NCBI GenBank assembly: GCA_963277665.1
Contig: CAUJRU010000138.1
Span: 1,426,001 to 1,490,000, forward strand
Length of the DNA: 64,000 nucleotides
Direction of reading: 5' to 3'
From: Viscum album
Taxonomy: Eukaryota > Streptophyta > Magnoliopsida > Santalales > Viscaceae
In this document: piece after piece, positions 52,101 through 64,000 of the stretch
Position numbering within the stretch: the stretch's first letter is position 1
Layout of the letters: each line of letters starts with the position of its first letter
The notes under the pieces: model-generated
Database searches by the model: none
Told to the model about the DNA's origin: nothing
The model's input: the letters and a program-made list of their open reading frames with translations, nothing else
Translations under genes and position numbers: made by a program

Positions 52101-55100
52101 TTCATTCACATATTTTGAAATTAGTTGTGCATTTGGAAAATGAAAAAATATTCAATTTTAATTTTTTTTATTGAAAATATTTTAATTGGTACACATGAAT
52201 TTAATAATTATCTTTATAATATTTAATTAATTTTGAATATTTTTATAGAAATATATACGTGGAAGGAAAATATTTTGAATTAATACTTAAAAAAAATTAG
52301 AAAATAAACTCCATAACATGTTTCATAATTGATGTTTCATAATATAATATGATATTAAATGTAATATAAAGATGTAAAAACCAACATAAATAATGTAAAT
52401 TAAAATTAATTACTTATGATTTTTGGATCTAAAAATATTACAAATGAAAATCTATAGATAAATAGTCCTGAAATAAAATAAAATTTTAATAGAAATGTAT
52501 TACTTCTTTATTAACTATTGCTTCATTAAAAATTTGGTCAAAAAACTGATTAAAAATATAAAATATTATTATTTAAAAATTATTCATGATATAACAGGTG
52601 AGTGGGGGTATTATATATATATATATAGATTATTGGAGAATTACATAACATATGTTCTAATTAATATAATTTGGGACAATAAACCATTACCCAACATCCC
52701 AACTTGTTTGTATGAAGTCTTAACCTTATATATTAAAAATTAATGTTTATTATACATCTAAAAGAGAAATTTATTCATAGTTATTTTTCCATATAAGAAC
52801 CAATTATAATTTAAAATCATTTATGGGATACCAATTCATTATTAACACTATCTTCCTAGAAATTCAATATTATATTTTCTATATATTCTATCATTCTATA
52901 GATCCCTTCCATACATCTGGTTAACATTTTCAATGTATATCATGTTTATAAAATAAAATTTATTTTTTAAAAACCTCTTAATACCAATTTATAATTATTC
53001 ATTAAATAAGGACATGATAAACAAACCCCAACCAATTGAGAAGGTTGTAGTCCCCATGAACAAATGAATGACATGATCATTTTCTTATGGATAAAATGTT
53101 ATGATGGTATGATGTAAATTATAATTGTCTAATCACTATTTTTTAGTAATATCATACTTATTAATTAAATACATCATAATAATAAGCCATGTAAGGTGAT
53201 AGTTAATAATGAATTTCACTACTATGTGGATACGGTATGTCATACATATTCATGAGAAATGTAAACAATTTCTCTAGGATGAAATGGATAATATTAAGGG
53301 TTTGAACTCCGACACAATATAATATCAATATATTTTTTATACATATGTTATTATATAATCATGATGATAGTATATATTAATGAGGTAGATAATAAAGTAA
53401 AATAACATAATTTATTCGATACGATAACATCCATTTTTAATAAGCCTTGTAGGTATCTATTCATGACAATAAGGATGGTATTTTAAGAATAAAATCACTA
53501 TAGGATTAATGTAAGGATGTTGAAAAGATTTTCTTTTTTTTGTATTTCAAGGTATGTTGCTCAAGAAGTGTGAGTAAGAGATGTGTGATAATATCCTTTA
53601 ATATGCAAGGCACGTTTCACCATTTGAATTACATAAGGTGTTAAATTAATATAAATTAATTTTAATATTAATGTGTCAGAAAATTAATATATTTAGAATA
53701 AAGGATGGATAAAGAATCTAATAAAATATACAAAAATAGTACAATTTTATTTTATGTTTAAATCTATATATTATTTTTAACTATTATTAAACATATTTAA
53801 TGATTACCTTAAGAAGAAGAGTTTTACAAAATGTGGATCACAAGTGTCTCTATTAAAGTACTATTAGTATGAAATTTGTAAATTCATGATATTATTTAAC
53901 ATATTACATTCATTTGGAAAATCATAATATTCAAAGTAATTTTAAAACAATTAATACGGTATTATATAAAAAAATGTAATTATTTTTTTCATTACTATAT
54001 AAAAAATTTAAATGAAGAAAATATTATGATAGTAACATCAGTTTAAAAAAACATTAAAAGAACACTAATACAATTTATTTATCATAAAAATTATCAAAAC
54101 ATCATTACTTAAATAAAAAATGATTTTGAAAGTTTTAAAAATTGTATATTTGAATTTTATATTGCATGAAAAACAATTATGATATAATATTTTATGAATA
54201 TAATGTAATTATTTCATCACTAAAAATAAAAATAAATTACCATAATTTAAATTTCGTCAAAATTTATACTATAATTTTTAACTACTAAGGAAATATTAAA
54301 ATAAATGTGAATGAAATTTAGGGATATTCATATTAGTGAAGTATCATTTTGAAATTATTCATCAATTAAATTAATATAAAAGGCATTATGAAAGAGAAAT
54401 GACACAAAAATTCCATATTATTGAATAAAAGTAGGGGATTCAAACTACACTCATAAAATTTATTTAATCCAACTTGTTGGTTGATTTTTATTCGTTTTAA
54501 TATTTTTTTACACCTAGTTAACCAAATTTTGCCTCTACGTTGGTGACAGATTTTACCTTTGTTAATATTTATTATTGATGAAAATAAAGTTTAATTTTTG
54601 ACCAAAATTCATACACCTATTTCTAAATATGGATTCATTTTGTAATTATACAATTTCTATAAGGCATTATAATCAATTTTAAATCCAATGCAAAAAACGA
54701 AATAAATATAATTATTTATAAAAATATGTTTTAATGATAAAAATGATCTTATAACAATTACAAAAGTACTATTGAATCATATCTAATGGATTATATTATT
54801 TAAAATTAATTGATACGCATGTTACTTTATGTCTAAATCCAAAATATAATTGTACGTTTCATTTAGATGATATTATTAATAGTAATTATTAAGTTGAATG
54901 AATTATCATTATTCATTAATCAAGAAATAATAATCCATTTCATTGATATAAATGAATCTAATACTAATATATTATTAATATGTTGAAATATGAAATTGAG
55001 TCATTTTTATGAAATTAAAATTTTAAAAAATGATTATTTTATTTTATTTTGAAATATAGGAAAAATTGTTTTTATTGAAACTTGGAATTTTAGAAGAATA

Positions 55101-57990
55101 AGTTCTCATAATATTTTTTCCAAACTAATAATTATTTTATAATAATGAAATTTATATATTTTTTATTTTTGGATATTATATACAAATAGGCCTTCTATAT
55201 ATCTAATGACTATATATTTAAATTCTATATATATGAACTATGGGTCCAATAAACATTTATACAATGGTGGTATTAAATTACTAGAAATATCATTAAATTA
55301 TTATCAAATAAATTATTACGTACATCTACATCTTCATTTATGTTATATTTTTAATTCATTTTATTGTTTCTATAGCTATCATTGTTGTAAAAATATTCTT
55401 GTTGAACCATCAGGGAAAAAATTTTAAATTTATGGTATTTTTATATAATAGTGCATTTACATCACATGTAATTCTCTTCATTTTGGGACATATTAAAACC
55501 TTATAATGTATTCTTGTTCATTTTAAATATTTCACTTCAACAAAATATTATTAATTAATTTTAGTTTTATGTTTTTTGTGAGAAAATTTATCAAATATAG
55601 TATTCATTTAACTATGATTTACAAATTGAAATAACATGGTTTTACATAAACATGCTCTTTTATATTGGTAGGATCACATAAGATCTGTAATTCAAATGTT
55701 TTGGTGCTATTTTATGTGAGAAATTCTAGCGGATATTAAAAGGTTTAATGAGAGATATATATTAATTATCCATATTATATAGTATATGGTACATATATGT
55801 TGAGATTTATTTGAAGAATTTGGTGGATATTATACAGTTGTGTCTCTAACACATGTATTTGGAAATTCTCTCTTACTAATTATGATGTTATTTTAATTCT
55901 AGTTGTTTCAATTTAATATTATTTTAATATGAAACATTAGATTTGTTGTTTTTTATTTATCTATTTTCCCTATTATCTGGTGGTGGTAAGAGAGCATGTT
56001 TTAACAAATCACTATTTTTTATAAGAAATAAATTTTAGCGGTGGGATTTCAAATTAATGGTCACTCTGATTATTTTAGATATATAATTTTTTTTAAGTCA
56101 ATGGAAAATTGGAATCCTACAACTATATGATTTTTTGCCTCTGAGTTTGGGTTATTAGGGCTACATAAATCTATAATGTTTTATCTCATGCAAAAATATT
56201 TGATGTGGGTAGAACATTATTTCATTATCTTATTATTACTATTTATCTTAAATAGTACAACTAATGTTTTATGCATAGTTCAATCAGATTCAGTTCATTA
56301 AAATTCATATTACATATATATATATATATATGAAGATCCCATTTTGTCTTCAAGGACACAAAAAAATCATGGTGAACTATTTATTGAACATGATAATATA
56401 TTTCATCAATATAACCTATCAATTAGTGTATCCATGATATTCTTCATCCTGTTTTATTCTATATTGGACATTTATTTTTCTTTATCTTCACCAATCATTT
56501 CAGCACGACCCAAGAGTTAGGACGTCATTCCTTATTTCATGAGATAATACTCATTGTGTACTATAATTCTCATTTCAATTATTGGGTTCAGTTTTGACCT
56601 TTATTAATAATTTATGTGAATCCAAGGTTGACTATCTTGAATTAGAAAAATTAATTTTTATATTTTATCATGTGAACATCATTTACTGGGGAAGATTTTT
56701 CAAGATTGTGAACAAGACCCTTGTTAATAAGAGGAATATAGATGACGACAACCATTATAGAATGTATTATTATTCATATTCTAGAAGTGGATATTGTGAT
56801 AGTAAGAAGTTGTTCTTTAGTAATTAAAAATAAAACAATGATTATAATTCTAGTTACTCCCATTCGTATTCATCATTACATAATTAAATAATGTATTTAT
56901 CAAACTATCAGTGTTTCAGTCAAGGTTATAAACAAATAAAAACAAATTAAAAATTTTGGAGTGCTGTTCATGTTAAATAATGCATCACATTATTTATATT
57001 TTTCATATTTAAGCTCATCCAAAATGTGTTCATGGAGATGAAAAATATTAATAAGAAAAATATGGTCATGATGTTATATACATTTGTGCAACAATGACAT
57101 CATCCAATAAACTACGGGGATAAAATTGTTTTGGTGCTTATATTATATGCAGCCATAACGGAGACCCTCAGAAATTGTATTCAATAAATGAATGCCTAGG
57201 GTAGAAGAAATGACTACATAAATTACTATTCACAACTAAAAATTATTCATTTCATAATAATTAGTATCCTTCCATTAGATGTATTATTTTCAGTATATTG
57301 TTTCATTTCAACTATTCTATTTCATACTACTACATCATTCTAATTTAAATCTGTATAGTTTTGTTGGAGACCAGGAGTTAGTTGTGTATACCATTTCATG
57401 GAATATATCTATAGTAACATTCTTAATGGTACATTATATGGATATTTAGTTATTTATAGAATGTTCCATTATGGGTATTGGATTTGAGAAAATTTGCATT
57501 ATTTTATGTTACAAATGTTCAGTTTTAATGTGATCCAACGAAATAATTAGTTTACATATAAGTTGTTTATTAACATAAATCATTAATTTATTTCATTATA
57601 ATCATTATAAGGTGTTTATAATGTCAATGTTTAAGTGTGTGTATTTGTATAAGTAATTGTGGGTCCTAAACATTAGTATCATAGAGTGTGTTCAGTCTAG
57701 TCCACGAGTGTTTACACTGGATAAGATTTGATTTTATTACTTGTTTTCCCCCCAACCGATTTACCAGTTCTATGATTATTTTAGGGAATTACAATGGGTT
57801 TACAACCAATATATAAAATATTTTTATAAATGATATCACAATAGGAATAAATACAATTAAAATTTTAATATATTGGTTGTCTTTTCTTTAGTATAATAAT
57901 ATGAGGGTTTGGCTATAAGACCATGAGATGAAGGAATGAATTCTACAGGAAATATGGATATTATTTTCTAGAAATGGAGTCTGGTGTGTG
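47277..57990. other. AT-rich stretch without recognisable genes
   Basis: More than 10 kb is very AT-rich and CpG-poor. Short frames (for example 55206-55427 and 56582-56827) show no known motif. Small (TA)n tracts occur near 48655-48672, 52612-52627 and 56311-56331. The second half (55.6-58 kb) is slightly richer in G and could be old retroelement interior, but no motif supports this. Confidence 0.5.
49162..49189. repeat. (AT)n microsatellite
   Basis: An uninterrupted run of 14 AT units within AT-rich DNA. Confidence 0.9.
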
Positions 57991-59263
57991 TGTTTTATCA
58001 ATCCTCAACATGGATGACTAGGTATTTTTCAATGAATGTTATCTTAAAGTTGTGTGTTGATAGCATTGTTTTTGGTAGCATCATTTCCCAGTGTGTTCAA
58101 AATTTTTATCTCAGAATTCAGAGGAAGGGCTGGAATCATGAATGGTTGCTTTCGGGAATCAACACTTCATTAATATGGTAAAGGGATAGGTTCTGAGAAT
58201 ATTGGTTTGGTTATCATTATCATGTAGATAATTTTGAATTGACAAAGTGATCACCTTAATTACAATAAGTTGATCAACATGACTGCATTATGTATTTAAG
58301 GGGATCTCTATCGCTATGTCAAATATGAGTAGATCATCTCATATTATAGAGCCCTTAAAATATGTTTTTGAAAGCTCCAAAGAATGTATTGGATTTGGTG
58401 GAGAATCCAAAAATTTCAATCCTATAAATATGAGGCTTCCACGATTTCATTTTTCAAGAAAGTATTGATGAAAAATCTTGAATCGCTCTAATTACATGAA
58501 GCTTGGGGAGCTTTATGAATCTAAATTTCAATTTGATCATGAGCATCATGAAAAGGCTAGTTCAAACAAGATTTATTCCAATGATTATATGTAAATGTTT
58601 TTCGTGAGGATGAGGTCTTCCACATTGACATAGTGAGCTTCATCAAAGTTGTTTGTTCAATGAAAATAGTTATCTTTGTGAAGGTACGAGCAATTGTGGA
58701 TGAGATTCATGAAAGCCAGTACTAAATATCAGTTTTCAATGAAATTCTATTTTAGAGTGCATCAACATAGTTCAATTGTACAGGAAGTGTCGCATTATGG
58801 ACAACGAAAATGTTTTTTAATGGAAATCTATTAAGGTTTACATCATGTATATAAAATTAGGTATACTTCTCTCAATGTTGTGAGCTTAGTGGTGTCAATA
58901 TAAGTGTTTTGAGGAACACTATTTTCTATCCTCAAAATCCTATAATGGTTTTGTGCGTTTAATAGAGTGAATTTCCTTGAACTTATGTATTCCACAACCT
59001 GTGATGATTAGTGGGTTTAGGTATGACTAAAAATATTTTATCGTATTCTCCATGGACTTGACCTTAGTGGGGAACCACATAAAATTGGGGTGATGTCATT
59101 CAATATGTGATTAATTAAATTAATTCAAATTAACAATATATAAGTCTGAAATGTTAATACCTTAATGTTAATTGAATATATCACTATATAATAATATGTT
59201 AACACTCTGATTCACCAATCCCATCTTAGGGTATTCAGGGGTTATTTTATATTAAACCTAGCA
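57991..59263 (+). mobile_element. Decayed LTR of the same family as the solo LTR
   Basis: The 3' two thirds align with the solo LTR at 42521-43918. TATAAATA (58423-58430) stands for 42971-42978. GTGGGTTTAGGTATGAC (about 59010) stands for GTGGAATTTGGTATGAC. GTATTCTCCATGGACTTGACC (59043 on) stands for GTATGCTCCTTGGACTTATCC, with GGGAACCACATAAAATTG following. The end ATTCACC..CTTAGGGTATTCAG..CCTAGCA matches the solo LTR end with CCTAACA. The start (TGTTTTATCAATCCTCAA at 57991) is tentative, and no target duplication was found. It is much more AT-rich than the solo LTR, so it is older. Whether it is a solo LTR or part of a larger element is not resolved. Confidence 0.55.
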
Positions 59264-62200
59264 CCTCCCCTTAGGGTGCTCAAATTTAATAAAAAATAAT
59301 GGTTATTAATTACAGTAGTGTTTACATTATTTTATTTGAAACCATTGGAATATCATGAACGCATATCCTCCTCTATGAATATTATATCTATTTGATAAAA
59401 AATAGAGACAAGTGGTTCTATAAAATATAAAATATGTTATTATATCATTATATACATGTGATAAATTTTGATATTCATTATACAACTTTTAGGAGTTGGT
59501 ATATTAGACAATAGATTAATTTAATTACATTCTAATTAATAAACATGTTCCTATTATTTATATCCTAATGAAATTGGCCTTTAATGAATATGACATTTCA
59601 TTATTGTTCACCATCATTGAACATATTTTAGTTTACTCCCTCACATGAGAGGTCTATTCTATCTATGTTGAGAATTTAGTAACAAGACTTTAATATAATT
59701 ATCATTAAGTTAATCTATAAATTTTGTGGTTTTTGGATCATTGATATAGAAAACCCTGATTTTCATTCATATATATTACTTTCTAATAGATTAATGGATA
59801 ATATAATATAACAACAGTAACCTGAGGACTATATTGGTATAGTATTCTTGGAGACTAGATGCCCAATTATCTTATTTAAGGGATGAACATCAAAATATTA
59901 TTAAAATATTCTACCATATTGTAACCTTTATATACATAACCTACTTCAAACCCATATTGATAACCTCCGGAATGGAATCATAAGAATGGGTGAGAGAAGA
60001 AGAATAGTATGGGTAAAAGGGAGATATCAATGGTCAAAAAAAGATAACATGAGAATACATGTATGATAACACGAGATCATAATTAGAAAAAATGTACTAA
60101 TTATATTAGATATCATAATCAAGAATCATATAATAAATCTTAAATGATCATAAGTCATGATTCATAAAGTAATCACAGAACTTGATCTTGAGAGATTAAA
60201 ATTTTCTTAATTCATATGTTTTTGGAATACACATTAGAATTGAAAATAATTTTTGTTCCCAATATAAATTTATAATAATGTGTTATAGTATTCGTTTCAC
60301 TACTCATTCCATTATATCCTTATTCATGGTTCTCGAAAATGCTGATCATAGTTGACAGAGTACTTTACTAAATTGGGTTAACTCCACATCATCATTATCA
60401 TTATCTCTTGAGATAAATCCATTTACCAATGTTTTGGTGGGCTATATAAATTTATTATCACCAATAAAATAATCATAATCTATTAATATGAGTTTAAAAT
60501 GATCATAAATCCTTCATTATATATATCATATGTCATGTAATTTAAATTAGGTTCATTTAAAGTACAAAAATTAATCATATTCTAACCTGTAAAAAATGAA
60601 CAACATTCATAGAAATCCTATAATAAGAATAATAAACATCCCCAAAAATATTTAGGATGGTATAATTTGATCTTATAAATTTAATGACTCTGTAACATAA
60701 AAGGATATTACCCTTAATGATTAATTCATCTAAAATTTTACTTTAATTAATTTTGAGGAAAATCTGCTTTTCAGATTAGAAGAACATAATCTAGATCCAT
60801 AAAATTCAATAATTTTATTAACAAAATATACTAGAAAATAACATTGGATACTTTTAATGGATGTTTCAATTTTTTTAGCTGCCGTGATGGTGTAAAATTC
60901 CATTTATTTTTTTCTTTATTAAATAAGGATTTATTGCTCATTTTTTATAAAATGGAAAATGAAACATTTTTTGTTTAATGCAATGAATCACTATTTTCAT
61001 TTTTTTATAAAAATCACAACATCAGTAAAAATGAATTCAGTCAATCATAGGAGAATATTTTTAATATTATTGAAAATATTCTAAATTTAACATTCATAAT
61101 ATAAAAAATTATTCCTAAAAAAATGGGAAATAAGGTATATTTTTAATAGAAGAATTTCCTCAATCATTTTATTTATCAAAGAGGGAAATTGTAATTAAAT
61201 CATTGAAATAATATGAATAATTGTAGATGAAGAAAATTTATGACATTGATTAGATGTAGATCATGAAATATCATAATAAAAAATCATTTTTATAAATAAT
61301 CCAACTTAGAAATGAAATTGTAACATGAAACCCTTAATTCAATTTTTAAATTCTTTGAATGACCTCTTAAAAGTACACAGCTGCAACAGAATACTATGAT
61401 ATCAAGAGATCCTGATATAAGATCCTAAAGTATATAAACACCTAACTTCACAATAATTGTGTAAAATAATTCATAATAGGATTTTAATAATGATTTTATG
61501 TAGTTACATGATTAAAAAATTTAAAATTGGAAAAATATATTATTAAAATAGATAACAGGGAATTAAATTTCGAAATATATATCTAAATCCATCATGGTTA
61601 ATATATCATAAAGATGATATTTAAGAAATATTAATTTTTGAAACTTAATATTCCATTACAAAACCTAATAAATGAAATATTTTGTTTCATCTTTTCAAAA
61701 ATAATCTTTTCTTTAGAATCATTTGATAACCATTTTTTATAATAGCTCTAGTTAAATGATGAAAAACTACTAATAGTTCACTATTTATAAAAATCAAAAT
61801 AAATAATCAATACAACAAAGGTAATGCTAAATAAATCATTAAAAAATCAATCAATAATTGTAATTAATCATGACAAGAAACTCTAGTTACATGTAATTTC
61901 AAAAACTTATATCATGTATCAAGTGTAATTATATTACTATTATGTTCAAATCCAATATTTGACAGTGAACCCACTATAAAAAAATTATTATATATCTATA
62001 TAATTATTGTAATCCATAAATCATGTATCACTCATCAAATTTAAACCAATTCCATACACACTTAATTTCTTGGCATAGATTTTCTGCATAAACATATCAT
62101 GTTCTGAAGAAAATCTACTGATCTAGTTTTTATTATTCTTGAAGACAAAAAATCTTGTTCATATCATCAAACTACCATGGATCCTTAAAATATTAAATGA

Positions 62201-64000
62201 TATGGTGTGAGGTAATCATGTTAATAGGATCACAAAGGGTATCCATATAAATATTAGTTTGTATCAAAGTCCTGAACGTCTCAATAATACCTAGTGTATA
62301 TTTATCACTCACCATTACAATAAATAATCATCATAATATTGTAACATAATAATGTTGAAAATGTGAGGTCAATCATAATCAATTTGAAATAAGTAAATTA
62401 CTTCTAAAACTATAATTAGAAGGGTAATCACACACTATTCCTTCAAAACCCCATTTTATAAATACATAAATCAATTTTATGCTGATAAATGCTTTTAAAT
62501 ACCCCTATGACATTCTAGAGAATTTTTAAAATTATAAATGGTTGAAGTAAGTTTGAAAAAAGGATCAACACCAATTTCCAAATAAATAACTTATTCATTA
62601 CAAATATCAAAAGTATTACATCTTCATAAACATGAAAAATAAATAGAAAGGGAAATTTTTCATTTCAAATAATTATAGTAGTAAAAACCATGTTGAAACC
62701 ATTTATTAGATTAACTAATTCAATTTAATTATGAAATATCATATTTACAAATAAAATTGGGGCTGTTCACTTTATTTCCTCAAAAAACACTTTTACGGAA
62801 GTTTGAAAAGTAATAAAAAATCTTTTCATTCATATATATATATATATATATATTTGTGGCATGAATTTTGGATTATAGAAATTGAAATCTGTATTATAAC
62901 AATTTAGTCTATGCCATATCCAATTCCTAGAGATGCGAAATAAAAAATAATTCACAAGGTTTTCAATGTCATCGTTAATATTAAATTTATTACATTATAT
63001 GAAATAATTTTCACTAAATATTAAGTTAAAAAATTATTTTCATATTGAAGGAACTAACTAGAATCACCCATGTCAGAATATTATGGAAATATAAAAAATC
63101 AGATGGAAGGGCGTAAGAACATGATCTGACTCTACTTAGAATGAATTTCAATATAAATTCTTGAGAGGAAATAAAAAAAATCATGGGATGTTAATGTTCA
63201 TTAAATTTTTTTTTTTAAAAATCTTTAGAGTTAGAAATAATAATATCCAATAATTATAATTACCATTCAAATTACCATTAGAACTTAATCATGAACATGA
63301 AATATAAATAATAAATAAATATATGTGTTTGAAAAATTAAATTATGATAAAAATTTCTTCTAAAAATTTAATCACATTAAAATGTTAAAATTTAATTACA
63401 TGTTGATTTTCATAAATATTATTTGAAAAAAGATCTAGTTTTTCCCAAAATGTGTGTTATGTTAGTGTAGCATGTGTTAATCATTAATAAACCTTAACGA
63501 GAACATGTTACAATTATGGAAACTGAATAATTTACTTGTAACCATTACATTTTTTCACATTTCCCTTCAATAGAAAGTATAAAATGGATCTTACCCTTAA
63601 ATAGACTATAAAATAATGTATCGACCATTATACAGCACCGTGATTACCCATACATAGGACACATATATAGGGCATAACCAAATGTAGATATATGAATGTC
63701 ACTTTTTCACTCATAAAACTCATGAAGAGGGGACCATTACATTATAAAAATCATGAATAGTGTTATTCACCCACTATTTTAGGATTGGCCAAATGTAGTG
63801 ATTATACAACCCGCATATGCATATGGAGGTAAATGAATTTAACCATTATCAATTTGATCACCAGAAAGGTTTACATTACTCTTATAAAACTAATGAAAAT
63901 ATGGAGTTACCCTCATTTAAATCAAAAATTTATCCATTTTTTATGTATGGTGAAAAATACACTTACAAAATTCTCATAATATTCATATGGTTATAATTAT
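59264..64000. other. AT-rich stretch without recognisable genes
   Basis: No open frame of note and no retroelement motif. A (TA)n tract lies at 62832-62853. At the right edge (63660-63960), short similar strings recur: CCAAATGTAG at about 63679 and 63789, and ATAAAA(C/A)T(C/A)ATGAA three times. This may reflect an old duplication. Confidence 0.5.
62832..62853. repeat. (AT)n microsatellite
   Basis: An uninterrupted run of 11 AT units. Confidence 0.88.

Noticed and set aside
1..64000. CRISPR array, rRNA, tRNA or bacterial-type operon
   Set aside because: No regularly spaced identical repeats, no tRNA cloverleaf and no rRNA signatures were seen. The context is a plant nuclear transposon nest.

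Overview
This window looks like intergenic heterochromatin from a large-genome land plant. It holds no intact host gene, rRNA or tRNA that I can support. The background is very AT-rich and poor in CpG. Nearly everything recognisable is LTR-retrotransposon, at several stages of decay. The combination of Ty3/gypsy elements with about 3.1 kb LTRs and a chromodomain-like tail, an element with Sirevirus-like Ty1/copia traits, and a plant-type initiator-Met primer site points to an angiosperm or other seed plant. I cannot name the species.

Layout. (1) 1-6764: AT-rich, nothing recognised. (2) About 6765-12762, minus strand: a badly decayed Ty3/gypsy element. Its pol relic runs protease/RT, RNase H, integrase from 12762 down to about 10090, followed by a probable 3' LTR. 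Its 5' half is not clearly resolved in 12763-17500, which includes an almost pure A/T stretch with (TA)n tracts. (3) 22440-23340, plus strand: a gag-like relic of a further gypsy element. (4) 25438-47271: one plus-strand Ty3/gypsy element of about 10.9 kb net length, with LTRs of about 3.1 kb and near-identical target duplications. Two later insertions split it. (5) 47277-57990 and 59264-64000: AT-rich with no recognised genes. (6) About 57991-59263: a decayed LTR of the same family as the solo LTR inside the gypsy element.

The two nested insertions are the best-preserved objects. The first (25448-34992, 9545 bp) sits 10 bp inside the gypsy 5' LTR. It has perfect 5-bp target duplications CAACC, LTRs of 3447 and 3430 bp with TGAAGTG...CACTTCA ends, an initiator-Met-like primer site, and several AAGGGGGAG tracts before the 3' LTR. 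Its internal region encodes only a Gag-like protein with a zinc knuckle and has no pol, so it is non-autonomous. The Gag frame carries seven internal stops, no frameshift, and every stop is one C-to-T change from a sense codon. The second (42521-43918, 1398 bp) is a solo LTR with perfect ATGTC duplications, inserted between the integrase C-terminus and the chromodomain-like tail of the gypsy pol.

The most unusual signal is in the long leader (TATA box to primer site, about 1.8 kb) of the gag-only element. It has three successive arrays: TTGCGCG motifs, GTGTGTGC motifs, then seven consecutive small hairpins. Each hairpin shows the same 7-base loop (consensus TGGGACT) on a different, self-complementary stem. 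Constant loops on varying stems within one array are what a repeated RNA-structural or protein-binding element would leave. A packaging or Gag-binding role is only inference.
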